Of a DNA stretch of 64,000 nucleotides, positions 24,636-36,454 are shown piece after piece. The translations under genes and the position numbers were made by a program. The stretch spans positions 1 through 64,000 of the forward strand of contig CAZGKW010000008.1 in NCBI GenBank assembly GCA_964526295.1, written 5' to 3'. The DNA is from CAZGKW01 sp964526295 (GTDB taxonomy: Bacteria > Planctomycetota > Phycisphaerae > FEN-1346). Each line of letters begins with the position of its first letter. Position 1 is the stretch's first letter. A model generated the notes under the pieces. It saw nothing but the letters and a program-made list of their open reading frames with translations. It did not search any database and was not told the origin of the DNA.

Positions 24636-27600
24636 ATGTCCGCCGAAGGACCGTACATCCTGGGGCTCGACCTGGGGGCCAATTCGCTGGGCTGGGCCCT
24701 CGTGCGCCTGGAGCGGGGGAAGCCCGCCGGGCTCATGCGCGCCGGCGTGCGAGTCTTCGAGGCCGGAGTCGAAGGCAACTTCGAGTCCGGCCGCGCCGAA
24801 TCCCGTGCGGCCGCCCGCCGCCGGGCCCGCCAACAGCGCCGCCTCACCGAGCGCCGGGCCCGCCGCAAACGCAAGCTCTTCCACCTCTTGCAGCGGACCG
24901 GCCTGCTCCCCGAAGGGGACGCCCGCACCGTCCTTCCGGACTTCGACGCAACGCTCCGCGAGAAGCACCTCAGCCAAGCGGACGACCGTGACCGACTGGC
25001 TCACGTCCTGCCCTACATGCTCCGGGCGCGGGCCCTAGATGAACCGCTGGAGCCGCACGAGCTGGGCCGGGCGCTGTACCACCTCGGCCAGCGCCGCGGC
25101 TTCGCGTCCAACCGTCGTCGTCCGGCACAGGAGAACGAGGACGAAGGCCCGGTCAAGGAAGGTATCGCCGACCTGGCGAAGCAGATGGCCGAGGCCGGGG
25201 CTCGCACGCTGGGCCAGTACTTCGCGGGCCTCGACCCACGGGAGGAACGCATCCGTGGGCGATGGACATCGCGGGCCATGTACGAGGCCGAGTTCGACGC
25301 CATCTGGACGGCCCAGCAGCCCTACCATTCCGAGAGACTGACGGCGGAACTGAAGCAGGCTGTGCGCAAGGCCATCTTTCACCAGAGGCCCCTGAGCAGC
25401 GCCAAGGGCCTCGTCGGCCCGTGTCAACTGGAACCCGGCAAGCGGCGCGCCCCGTGGTCCCTGCCCCTGGCCCAGCGGTTCCGCCTGCTCCAACAGGTGG
25501 GTAACACACTGATCCAGGGACCCGACGGCACGGAACGCCCCGTCACGGGAGACGAGCGCGACACCCTGATCGAACACCTCGACCGCGAAGGCGACTTCAG
25601 CTTCACCCAGGCCAAGAAGCTCCTCGGCCTGTCGCCGCGGCACAAGTTCAAGTGGGAGAGCGGCGGCGAAAAGCGGTTCGTCGGGAACAGAACCAACGCC
25701 AAGCTTGGCGCGGTCTTCGGGGACCGCTGGTGGCGTTTGCCGGAGAGCGACCGCGAAGGCATCCTCCAGGACCTCTGGAGCATCCAGAAGAAGCACGTTC
25801 TGGAGGCGCGCGGCCGCGAGCGGTGGGCCCTTGCCCCCGAGGCGGCCGCGCGCTTGGCCGAGACGCAGCTTGAGCCCGGCTACTGCCACCTCTCGCGGCG
25901 GGCCTTGGCGAAGCTGGTGCCCTGCCTGGAAGACGGGCTGCCTTACGCGACGGCCGTCAAGGAGGTCTATGGCGAGTTCCACGGCCGCTCCGAACCGCTG
26001 GACCGCCTGCCCCCGCTCGACGCCCCCCTGCCGCATCTCACGAATCCGGCCGTCCACCGGGCGCTAACAGAACTCCGGCAGGTCGTCAACGCCATCGTCC
26101 GCCGCTACGGCAAGCCGGAAGCGGTCCGCGTCGAGTTGGCCCGTGACATGCGCCGCAGCCGGAAGCAACGCCAGGAGGCGTGGAAACGAAACCGCCGAAA
26201 CGAGCGGCGACGCGAAGAGGCGGCCGCCAAAGTCCTCGCCGAGACCGGCAAAGAGAAGCCTGGCCGGGCCGACGTCGAAAAGGTGCTCCTGGCCGAGGAA
26301 TGCGGCTGGCACTGCCCCTACACCGGCCGGGCCATCTCCATGCGGGCCCTGGTCGGCCCGGAACCCCAGTTCGACGTCGAGCACATCGTCCCCTTCAGCC
26401 GGAGCCTCGACAACTCGTTCCTCAACAAGACCTTGTGCTACCACGAGGAGAACCGGTCCCGGAAGAAGAATCGAACGCCCGCGGAGGCCTACGGAAGCGA
26501 CGGCGAGCGATTCGAAGAGATCCTCGCCCGCGTCGCTGCGTTCAAAGGCGACGCCGCCAAGGAGAAGCTTCGCCGCTTCCAACTGGGCCCCGAGGACCTC
26601 GAAGACCTCAACGAGTTCGCCAGCCGTCAGCTAGGCGACACCCGCTACGCCGCCCGCGAAGCCATGCAGTACCTCGGCTTGCTCTACGGCGGGCTATTTG
26701 ACGAGACGCGCCGGCGCGTCGAAGCCGTCCGCGGCGGCGTCACGGCCTATCTCCGAGCCGGCTGGCACCTCAACAGCATCCTGGGCGACGGGCCCGGCAA
26801 GTCCCGCAACGACCATCGCCATCACGCCGTCGATGCCGTCGTTGTGGCCCTGACCGATGCCGGAACGATCAAGATGCTCTCCGACGCCGCGGAACGGGCC
26901 CAGGCCGAGGGACGCCGCGCCTTCGGCGACGTGGAAGACCCCTGGGTCGGCTTCTTCGACGAGGGTCACCAAGCCGTCGATGCCATCCAGGTGTCCCACA
27001 GGCCGAAGCGGAAGGTCAACGCCCGCCTCCATGAAGACACCCTCTACAGCCCGCCCAAAGTGGATCCCCAGGGCAAGCCTTGCGTGCACGTGCGGAAGCC
27101 GCTCGACGCCCTGTCGAAAAAGGATGTGCCAAGCATCGTGGATCCCGTAGTGCGGGAGCAGGTCCGGGCGTCTCTGGAAGCCGCCGAGCGGGATGACCCG
27201 GCCAAGGCGTTCGCTGACCCCAGGAACCACCCCTCCATGCCCGACAGCGGCATCGCCATCCATCGCGTCAGGGTTCGCAGGTCCACGGCAACCTTCGCGG
27301 TCGGAGAAGGGCGTGAGGCACGCCACGTCAGCACCGACTCGAACCACCACGTGGAAGTCCTGGAGATCACCAAGGGCAAGAAGAGCGGGACGTGGACCGG
27401 GTCGGTGGTCACGACGTACGACGCGGTCCGGCGTCTCGCCAACCACGAGCCGGTCGTGCGCAAAGACCACGGCGGGGATAGGGAGTTCCGCTTCTCCCTG
27501 GCGTCCGGCGACACGATCCAGTTGGAGGACGAGGACGGCACGCCGGGCCTGTTCGTGGTTCGGACGGTAAGCCAGTCGAAAGGGGGCGGCATCAACATTG

Positions 27601-27749
27601 AGTTCGCCGACGCGAAAGACGCACGCCCCAAGAAGGATATAAAGGCTTCAGGTGATTGGCTCAAACGGTCGATTGACCGATTGAGGCAGCTTCATTGCCG
27701 CAAAGTCACCGTCACGCCCCTTGGAGACGTGCGGTGGGCGAATGACTGA
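24636..27749 (+). CDS. cas9: Cas9, type II-C
   Basis: A compact 1037-residue RNA-guided DNA endonuclease. RuvC-I ILGLDLGANSLGWAL has the catalytic Asp12. The Arg-rich bridge helix (RRRARQQRRLTERRARRKRK) lies near 55-80. RuvC-II VRVELARDM contains Glu500. The HNH domain has CPYTG, DVEHIVPFSRS with His583, and NKTLCYHEENR. RuvC-III has HHAVDAVVVAL (His729/730, Asp733). A PAM-interacting C-terminal domain follows. All catalytic residues are present. The ATG at 24636 has AAGGGGA about 7 nt upstream and opens directly on RuvC-I; upstream codons overlap the tracrRNA promoter. cas1 starts inside its last codons. Size, lack of csn2/cas4 and tracrRNA form place it in II-C. Confidence 0.97.
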   Translation: MSAEGPYILGLDLGANSLGWALVRLERGKPAGLMRAGVRVFEAGVEGNFESGRAESRAAARRRARQQRRLTERRARRKRKLFHLLQRTGLLPEGDARTVLPDFDATLREKHLSQADDRDRLAHVLPYMLRARALDEPLEPHELGRALYHLGQRRGFASNRRRPAQENEDEGPVKEGIADLAKQMAEAGARTLGQYFAGLDPREERIRGRWTSRAMYEAEFDAIWTAQQPYHSERLTAELKQAVRKAIFHQRPLSSAKGLVGPCQLEPGKRRAPWSLPLAQRFRLLQQVGNTLIQGPDGTERPVTGDERDTLIEHLDREGDFSFTQAKKLLGLSPRHKFKWESGGEKRFVGNRTNAKLGAVFGDRWWRLPESDREGILQDLWSIQKKHVLEARGRERWALAPEAAARLAETQLEPGYCHLSRRALAKLVPCLEDGLPYATAVKEVYGEFHGRSEPLDRLPPLDAPLPHLTNPAVHRALTELRQVVNAIVRRYGKPEAVRVELARDMRRSRKQRQEAWKRNRRNERRREEAAAKVLAETGKEKPGRADVEKVLLAEECGWHCPYTGRAISMRALVGPEPQFDVEHIVPFSRSLDNSFLNKTLCYHEENRSRKKNRTPAEAYGSDGERFEEILARVAAFKGDAAKEKLRRFQLGPEDLEDLNEFASRQLGDTRYAAREAMQYLGLLYGGLFDETRRRVEAVRGGVTAYLRAGWHLNSILGDGPGKSRNDHRHHAVDAVVVALTDAGTIKMLSDAAERAQAEGRRAFGDVEDPWVGFFDEGHQAVDAIQVSHRPKRKVNARLHEDTLYSPPKVDPQGKPCVHVRKPLDALSKKDVPSIVDPVVREQVRASLEAAERDDPAKAFADPRNHPSMPDSGIAIHRVRVRRSTATFAVGEGREARHVSTDSNHHVEVLEITKGKKSGTWTGSVVTTYDAVRRLANHEPVVRKDHGGDREFRFSLASGDTIQLEDEDGTPGLFVVRTVSQSKGGGINIEFADAKDARPKKDIKASGDWLKRSIDRLRQLHCRKVTVTPLGDVRWAND

Positions 27750-28632
27750 CCGCATCCTCGACTTATCCGAGCGCGCCGTGCGGCTGCGCGTCGACACGGG
27801 GCGCCTGGTCATCCATCGGGAGCAAGGCGCCGACGCGGCCATTCCACTGGCGGACGTGGCCGTCGTCGTGGCCTCCCATCCCCAGGTGACCTATACGCAG
27901 GCTGTCCTCGCGGGTCTCGTTGAAAACGGTGCCGCGTTTGTGGTCTGTGACCGCCGGCGCCTGCCGGTCGGAATGCTCCTGCCCCTCGATGCGCACTACG
28001 TCCAGACGGAGCGCTTCGCGCTCCAGGCGTCGGCCTCCCGCCCCACGCGAAAGCGCCTCTGGCAGCAGCTCGTCAGAGCGAAGGTGAAGGCGCAGGGGCG
28101 GCTTCTGGAGTGCCTCCACGGTGACGACGCGGGCCTGAAGGCCCTCGCCCGCGACGTCCGCTCGGGCGATCCATCTAACGTCGAGGCCCAGGCGTCGCGC
28201 CGATACTGGCCTGCCCTGTTCGCCGACACGTCATTCCGTCGCGACCCTAACCGCGACGACCAGAACCGCCTCCTGAACTACGGCTATGCCGTCCTCCGGG
28301 CGGCCGTCGCAAGGGCCCTGTGCGCCGCGGGGCTTCACCCGTCGCTTGGAATCCACCACCATAACCGGTACAATAGTTTCTGCCTTGCCGACGACGTGAT
28401 GGAGCCTTTCAGGCCGCGGGTGGATGAAGCCGTATGGAAGCTTGTCCAGCAACACGGACCGCAGGCGCCTCTCGGCGGGGAGGTCAAGGCCGGCCTGGTC
28501 GAGACCATCTCGCGCCGAGTCGCCCTCGGCGGCCAAAATCTCTCCCTGTTCCAGGCACTCGCCCGCACGGCCTCCTCATTGGTTGCCGTCCTGGCGCGCC
28601 GGGGCAAGAAGCTCCTCCTGCCGGAGCTTTGA
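27742..28632 (+). CDS. cas1: Cas1 integrase, type II
   Basis: A 296-residue spacer-acquisition integrase. Its ATG overlaps the end of cas9 by 8 bp. The N-terminal beta domain reads RILDLSERAVRLRVDTGRLVIHRE and IPLADVAVVVASHPQVTYTQAVL. The catalytic helical domain has NVEAQASRRYWPALF (metal-binding Glu), NRLLNYGYAVLRAAVARALCAAGLHPSLGIHHHNRYNSF (His) and LADDVMEPFRPRVD (Asp). The set is complete, so adaptation should be possible with Cas2. Confidence 0.96.
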   Translation: MTDRILDLSERAVRLRVDTGRLVIHREQGADAAIPLADVAVVVASHPQVTYTQAVLAGLVENGAAFVVCDRRRLPVGMLLPLDAHYVQTERFALQASASRPTRKRLWQQLVRAKVKAQGRLLECLHGDDAGLKALARDVRSGDPSNVEAQASRRYWPALFADTSFRRDPNRDDQNRLLNYGYAVLRAAVARALCAAGLHPSLGIHHHNRYNSFCLADDVMEPFRPRVDEAVWKLVQQHGPQAPLGGEVKAGLVETISRRVALGGQNLSLFQALARTASSLVAVLARRGKKLLLPEL

Positions 28633-28633
28633 T

Positions 28634-28978
28634 GTGGGGCCAAAGAGAGTCGATCTATCGGAGTACCGGGCCGTGTGGCTCTTCGCGATGTTCGACCTGC
28701 CGGTCACCACGAAGAAGGCGCGCAAGCACTATGCCCGATTTCGCAAGGTCCTCCTCTCGGAGGGCTTCTCGATGCTCCAGTTTTCCGTCTACGCCCGCTA
28801 CTGCGGGTCCGAGGAGGCCAACCGGACCCACCGGGCCCACATCCGCCGGCTGTTGCCGCCGAAAGGCCAGGTGCGCCTCCTGGCCGTCACGGACCGGCAG
28901 TTCGGAAAGATGGAAGTCTTCTACGGAAAAAAACGCCGACGAGCCGAGAAACCCCCCGACCAACTCGTCCTTTTCTGA
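28634..28978 (+). CDS. cas2: Cas2, type II
   Basis: A 114-residue Cas2 that dimerises between two Cas1 dimers during spacer integration. It begins at a GTG one base after the cas1 stop; a nearer ATG at 28632 is out of frame. The ferredoxin-like pattern starts AVWLFAMFDLPVTTKKARKHYARFRKVLL, with the conserved Asp after LFAMF, then GFSMLQFSVYARYCGSEEA and VRLLAVTDRQFGKMEVFYG, and a basic C-terminus ending LVLF. It closes the cas operon; the array begins 50 bp later. Confidence 0.95.
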   Translation: MGPKRVDLSEYRAVWLFAMFDLPVTTKKARKHYARFRKVLLSEGFSMLQFSVYARYCGSEEANRTHRAHIRRLLPPKGQVRLLAVTDRQFGKMEVFYGKKRRRAEKPPDQLVLF

Positions 28979-28994
28979 GACCCGTTTTGCCGCA

Positions 28995-29026
28995 ACCCCC
29001 CGCAGCCACAAGGGCTTACGGGGGGT
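28995..29026. promoter_or_regulatory. strong hairpin between cas2 and the array
   Basis: ACCCCCCG (28995-29002) pairs with CGGGGGGT (29019-29026), and inside it AGCC (29004-29007) pairs with GGCT (29013-29016) around ACAAG. It ends two bases before the first repeat. It could end minus-strand crRNA transcripts, shield the cas genes, or mark the integration end. There is no T-run on either strand. Confidence 0.55.
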
Positions 29027-29028
29027 CC

Positions 29029-31815
29029 AGTGTACCTGAGCGGCGATTCTCTTCAAGCCACAGCCGTGGATGCCGTTTCTGTGTCGCCTGGGCCAGTGTA
29101 CCTGAGCGGCGATTCTCTTCAAGCCACAGCGCTCCACCAGGTACGCCGTCTCGCTGACGAGTGTACCTGAGCGGCGATTCTCTTCAAGCCACAGCGTCTC
29201 CGTAGTTGGCGGCCTGGCCGCCGGGCAGTGTACCTGAGCGGCGATTCTCTTCAAGCCACAGCAGGTCGTAGCGCGACGGACCAGCTGCGCGCAGTGTACC
29301 TGAGCGGCGATTCTCTTCAAGCCACAGCGTGGCCTCGCCGAGCTCCCATTCGAGATCGAGTGTACCTGAGCGGCGATTCTCTTCAAGCCACAGCCCGCTC
29401 GAGTCGGCCCCCGCCGGAGCTCTAAGTGTACCTGAGCGGCGATTCTCTTCAAGCCACAGCCGAAATCCCCGCGTTGAGCGATGTGCATGTGAAGTGTACC
29501 TGAGCGGCGATTCTCTTCAAGCCACAGCGCGGGCTGGGGGGGGCCAGGAGGGACCTGGAGTGTACCTGAGCGGCGATTCTCTTCAAGCCACAGCCTCATG
29601 TCGTTCTCCCAATGTCAGGGTTTCAGTGTACCTGAGCGGCGATTCTCTTCAAGCCACAGCGACCTCCATTGCCATGATCAACTCCTTTTGAGTGTACCTG
29701 AGCGGCGATTCTCTTCAAGCCACAGCCGGCTGCGGGGTCGGCCCGATCGGCTCGCCGAGTGTACCTGAGCGGCGATTCTCTTCAAGCCACAGCCACAGGC
29801 CCACCCGCCGGCCCCGCAACATAAGTGTACCTGAGCGGCGATTCTCTTCAAGCCACAGCTCGTAAGCCAACACGTCGGCCGGCGTAATCAGTGTACCTGA
29901 GCGGCGATTCTCTTCAAGCCACAGCTGGCCGGCGTCGCGTCGCACGCGAACTTTCAAGTGTACCTGAGCGGCGATTCTCTTCAAGCCACAGCAGGCGAAG
30001 TACAAGGCCGAAATCGCCGCCCAGTGTACCTGAGCGGCGATTCTCTTCAAGCCACAGCTTCCAGAGCATGACGTAGTCGCCGACCTCGAGTGTACCTGAG
30101 CGGCGATTCTCTTCAAGCCACAGCTGGCCTTCGAGAACAGGTCGCGGTGTGCGAAGTGTACCTGAGCGGCGATTCTCTTCAAGCCACAGCGGCCAGGTCC
30201 CCACGCCGGGAGGGCCAGCTAGTGTACCTGAGCGGCGATTCTCTTCAAGCCACAGCCAATCTACATTGGGTGCATCGCTCACAACAAGTGTACCTGAGCG
30301 GCGATTCTCTTCAAGCCACAGCAGCTTCAGCCAGTCCCACCACGGGAGCTGCAGTGTACCTGAGCGGCGATTCTCTTCAAGCCACAGCCCAAGTCATGCC
30401 ACTGAGCGATTGCCTTCAGTGTACCTGAGCGGCGATTCTCTTCAAGCCACAGCGTCAAGGGGGGAGGGCAGGTGGCCGGGGAGAGTGTACCTGAGCGGCG
30501 ATTCTCTTCAAGCCACAGCGGTCGGTTGAGGCTCGGCGGGCTGGCTCCGAGTGTACCTGAGCGGCGATTCTCTTCAAGCCACAGCCCCGCTCCAGGCTGT
30601 ATTGGAACCGCTCGTAGTGTACCTGAGCGGCGATTCTCTTCAAGCCACAGCCCAATTCGGGGTCGGTGGCCTCACTGAATCAGTGTACCTGAGCGGCGAT
30701 TCTCTTCAAGCCACAGCTCGACGCGCATCGGATCACCGATTGGTGCCAGTGTACCTGAGCGGCGATTCTCTTCAAGCCACAGCGACGCTGGAGGTTCAGG
30801 GGCGGACGAAGGCAGTGTACCTGAGCGGCGATTCTCTTCAAGCCACAGCGTGTGGCGCCCTGCCGGCGGATTAGTCCTGAGTGTACCTGAGCGGCGATTC
30901 TCTTCAAGCCACAGCTCCCGGTGGCCCCGGGCCTCCGGCCAGGCCAGTGTACCTGAGCGGCGATTCTCTTCAAGCCACAGCGGACTCGGACGGCGACTGG
31001 CTGGAGGCCGTAGTGTACCTGAGCGGCGATTCTCTTCAAGCCACAGCATTGCCTCGTCTACTGGCTCAGCGGGACGAAGTGTACCTGAGCGGCGATTCTC
31101 TTCAAGCCACAGCGGATGGAGTGGAGCGACGAGGCCCCGCAGGAAGTGTACCTGAGCGGCGATTCTCTTCAAGCCACAGCTCGAGGTCGAGCCAGTTCTC
31201 ACGGTGGGCGAGTGTACCTGAGCGGCGATTCTCTTCAAGCCACAGCGCAGGCCGTCCGCCATGTCTTCGAGGTTGCAGTGTACCTGAGCGGCGATTCTCT
31301 TCAAGCCACAGCACCAGGTGGGTTCGGCCGCGATGCGGGCCGAGTGTACCTGAGCGGCGATTCTCTTCAAGCCACAGCTCGTCATCGGTTACCCTCCTCG
31401 GCCGACTTAGTGTACCTGAGCGGCGATTCTCTTCAAGCCACAGCGTACATCGACGTGCCGACCGAATCGCCGCCAGTGTACCTGAGCGGCGATTCTCTTC
31501 AAGCCACAGCCAATACCGCCGTCGCGGCCCGAGTGCGGCCAGTGTACCTGAGCGGCGATTCTCTTCAAGCCACAGCGCCCCCGCCGGAGCCCTAACCTGC
31601 CGCCCGAGTGTACCTGAGCGGCGATTCTCTTCAAGCCACAGCTCGGGGCGTGCGAGATGGGGCCGGGCGAACAGTGTACCTGAGCGGCGATTCTCTTCAA
31701 GCCACAGCCCGCTCGCCGCGATTACGAGGCGTTCCGGAAGTGTACCTGAGCGGCGATTCTCTTCAAGCCACAGCGACGGCAGCGAGGGGGCGGGGGGGGA
31801 CCCGAGTGTACCTGA
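29029..31815 (-). CRISPR. type II-C CRISPR array, 42 full repeats and 42 spacers
   Basis: Forty-two apparently identical 36-nt repeats start at 29029 and recur every 65-68 bp (nearly all 66), so spacers are 29-32 nt, mostly 30. A forty-third repeat at 31805 keeps only its first 11 bases (AGTGTACCTGA). In crRNA sense (minus strand) the repeat begins GCTGTGGCTTGAAG and ends CGCTCAGGTACACT. The sense is set by complementarity to the tracrRNA anti-repeat. The repeat contains TTGAAG, a 16-bp spacer and TACACT, a promoter that would fire into the next spacer. The degenerate copy at the far end suggests new spacers enter at the cas2 side. Confidence 0.98.
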
Positions 31816-31843
31816 TCCCGATCTGCGGTCTTTTCACACCAAG

Positions 31844-31920
31844 GCCCTCACGCTTTGGCGTGAGAGGATTCGCAAGGCCACTGCCCCCCGGAGGGAAACC
31901 TGCGGGGGGCAGCCCTTTTT
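31844..31920 (+). terminator. hairpins and intrinsic-type terminator right of the array
   Basis: CTCACGC-TTTG-GCGTGAG (about 31848-31865) is followed by CTGCCCCCCG (31881-31890) pairing with CGGGGGGCAG and then five T's (31916-31920). It would stop plus-strand transcription before the gyrB promoter. Confidence 0.6.
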
Positions 31921-32011
31921 GGGGCTACGCCGCCCGATGCCCCGTCCCCGGGGCCTGAAGCCTGGGGCCTGAAGGCCGGCCCCCGGCTCCCGATGCCCGG
32001 CCGTTTGCCCA

Positions 32012-32040
32012 TTGCCGAACGGCGCCGAAAACGCTATATT
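32012..32040 (+). promoter_or_regulatory. gyrB promoter
   Basis: TTGCCG (32012-32017), 17-bp spacer, TATATT (32035-32040). The start would be near 32047, about 28 nt before the ATG, with GGAAAGG in the leader. Confidence 0.65.
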
Positions 32041-32074
32041 GGGGGTTTCCGTGGCGGAAAGGACCCCAAGCACG

Positions 32075-34778
<2,704 letters not shown>

Positions 34779-34786
<8 letters not shown>

Positions 34787-35129
34787 CAGCATCGAGATAC
34801 TTCGTCCTGAACCCGATGGACTGCGGCGCCCCCAGGCTGCCCTGGGCCTGTCGAACGAGTCGCCGCCCTGGCTGTCGTGGCCGTTTCCGGGTCTCCCTCT
34901 CGCCGCCGCGGCCATGCCCCTCGGGGGGAGAGGGGTTGCCTGCCCGCCGTAGCTCTGGCGCAGGCGGGGGGGTCAGGGGGACGCCGGAGCCATCCGCGAC
35001 GAGGTGAAGTCCTATTTCATCCGCGACATCCGGTTTCGGATGGAGAAGCGTGGGCACGCAGGGACCTGGAAACGAAGGCACGGAGGTTGTGCCCGCCGGC
35101 GTGCTGCTCGCCTCTGTCGCTCGGCGTAA
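34779..35129 (+). pseudogene. broken frame ending in a DciA-like C-terminus
   Basis: An ATG at 34779 overlaps the gyrB stop (ATGTCTGA) and opens MSDSIEILRPEPDGLRR... in one frame. That frame meets TAG at 34950 inside a palindromic repeat (about 34930-34970). In the same frame after it, 34989-35045 reads AIRDEVKSYFIRDIRFRMEK, matching the DciA C-terminus at 16-17 of 18 positions. The DNA differences from dciA in that block are nearly all synonymous. This looks like a gene once coupled to gyrB and then broken by a repeat. Whether it was a full second DciA cannot be told, since the N-terminal part is not recognisably DciA. Confidence 0.65.
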
Positions 35130-35358
35130 CGTCACACCGCCGTTTGCGGATTCCGGCGGACTGTGAAGGGCAGCGTTGCGGGTCAGGCGCGAGAGAGGGC
35201 CTGCTGGACGCGCCGCACCGAGTCCTCGGCCAGAAGACCTGCGGGTCTGAAATTAAGGACTCGGCATCCCGATGCTTCTCGCCAAAGTACACCCGCTCGA
35301 ATTCGCGGCGCGTCTTGAATTCGCGCTCCTTTCTTTGCTTCTTCGCCCGTGCCGTCAT
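35017..35358 (-). pseudogene. small hypothetical frame, probably degraded
   Basis: The first ~35 residues from the ATG at 35358 (MTARAKKQRKEREFKTRREF...) have a natural charged composition. The remainder runs into repeat-like DNA, including GAGAGAGGGCCTGCTGGACG, which recurs at 35571 and 35895 in the palindrome cluster. Its ATG overlaps the TGA of a frame that ends ...KRKHYFRPELNPGFFARKGLR (35355 to about 35450). That upstream frame is itself cut by the repeats. The ATGA junction suggests a former two-gene unit, of which only fragments remain. Confidence 0.4.
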
Positions 35359-35454
35359 CTCAGTCCCTTCCTGGCAAAGAACCCCGGGTTCAACTCAGGC
35401 CTGAAGTAATGCTTGCGCTTTATCCAAATGAAGCCGTCTCCCTTTAAAATGACG

Positions 35455-36385
35455 GCGACATCGAAGCGGCCCCGACGGGACGCGGTGGGCAAGACTGCCC
35501 ACCGCGCGGTTCCTTCAACGGGCGGGACTGCCCACCGCGCGGTTTCTTCAGCGGGCAAGACTGCCCACCGCGCGCGAGAGAGGGCCTGCTGGACGCGGCG
35601 GGCAAGACAGCCCACCGCGCGGTTCCTTCAACGGGCAAGACAGCCCACCGCGCGGTTCCTTCAGCGGGCGGGGGGTATCGAAGCGGCCCCGACGGGACGC
35701 GGCGGGCAAGACTGCCCACCGCGCGGTTTCTTCAGCGGGCAAGACTGCCCACCGCGCGGTTTCTTCAGCGGGCGGGGGGTATCGAAGCGGCCCCGACGGG
35801 ACGCGGTGGGCAAGACTGCCCACCGCGCGGTTCCTTCAACGGGCGGGACTGCCCACCGCGCGGTTTCTTCAGCGGGCAAGACTGCCCACCGCGCGCGAGA
35901 GAGGGCCTGCTGGACGCGGCGGGCAAGACAGCCCACCGCGCGGTTCCTTCAGCGGGCGGGGGGTATCGAAGCGGCCCCGACGGGACGCGGTGGGCAAGAC
36001 TGCCCACCGCGCGGTTTCTTCAACGGGACGCGACGGGCGGGACTGCCCACCGCGCGGTTCCTTCAACGGGCGGGACTGCCGACCGCGCGGTTTCTTCAAC
36101 GGGCGGGGGGTATCGAAGCGGCCCCGACGGGACGCGGTGGGCAAGACAGCCCACCGCGCGGTTCCTTCAGCGGGCAAGACTGCCCACCGCGCGGTTTCTT
36201 CAGCGGGCGGGGGGTATCGAAGCGGCCCCGACGGGACGCGGTGGGCAAGACTGCCCACCGCGCGGTTCCTTCAACGGGCAAGACAGCCCACCGCGCGGTT
36301 CCTTCAACGGGACGCGACGGGCGGGACTGCCCACCGCGCGGTTCCTTCAACGGGCGGGACTGCCCACCGCGCGGTTGCGAAGCCG
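35455..36385. repeat. large cluster of palindromic hairpin repeats
   Basis: About 930 bp are made of more than ten copies of GCGGTGGGCA, AGAC, TGCCCACCGC and shortened relatives (GGGCGGGACTGCCCACCGC, GGGCAAGACAGCCCACCGC), separated by CGCGGTTCCTTCAACGGGC-type linkers. Higher-order units start with GGGTATCGAAGCGGCCCCGA and recur at about 35670, 35780, 35968, 36110 and 36212. The long open frames across it are side effects of the repeat period. It belongs to the family at 1-280. Confidence 0.9.
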
Positions 36386-36454
36386 GAAGTCCTCCGCTCC
36401 CTTCATCCCTCCTCGTTGCTTGCTCGTCGGCTCTGCCCTCGTCGTTCGCCTTCG

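Noticed and set aside
28655..31972. Many frames of 60-360 codons in the CRISPR array
   Set aside because: They are translations of the 66-bp repeat-spacer unit (VPERRFSSSHS and LWLEENRRSGTL) with no coding value.
31817..31972. A classic leader for the array at the gyrB side
   Set aside because: The adjacent repeat is degenerate and the region ends in a terminator for the plus strand. The position fits the old end of the array better.
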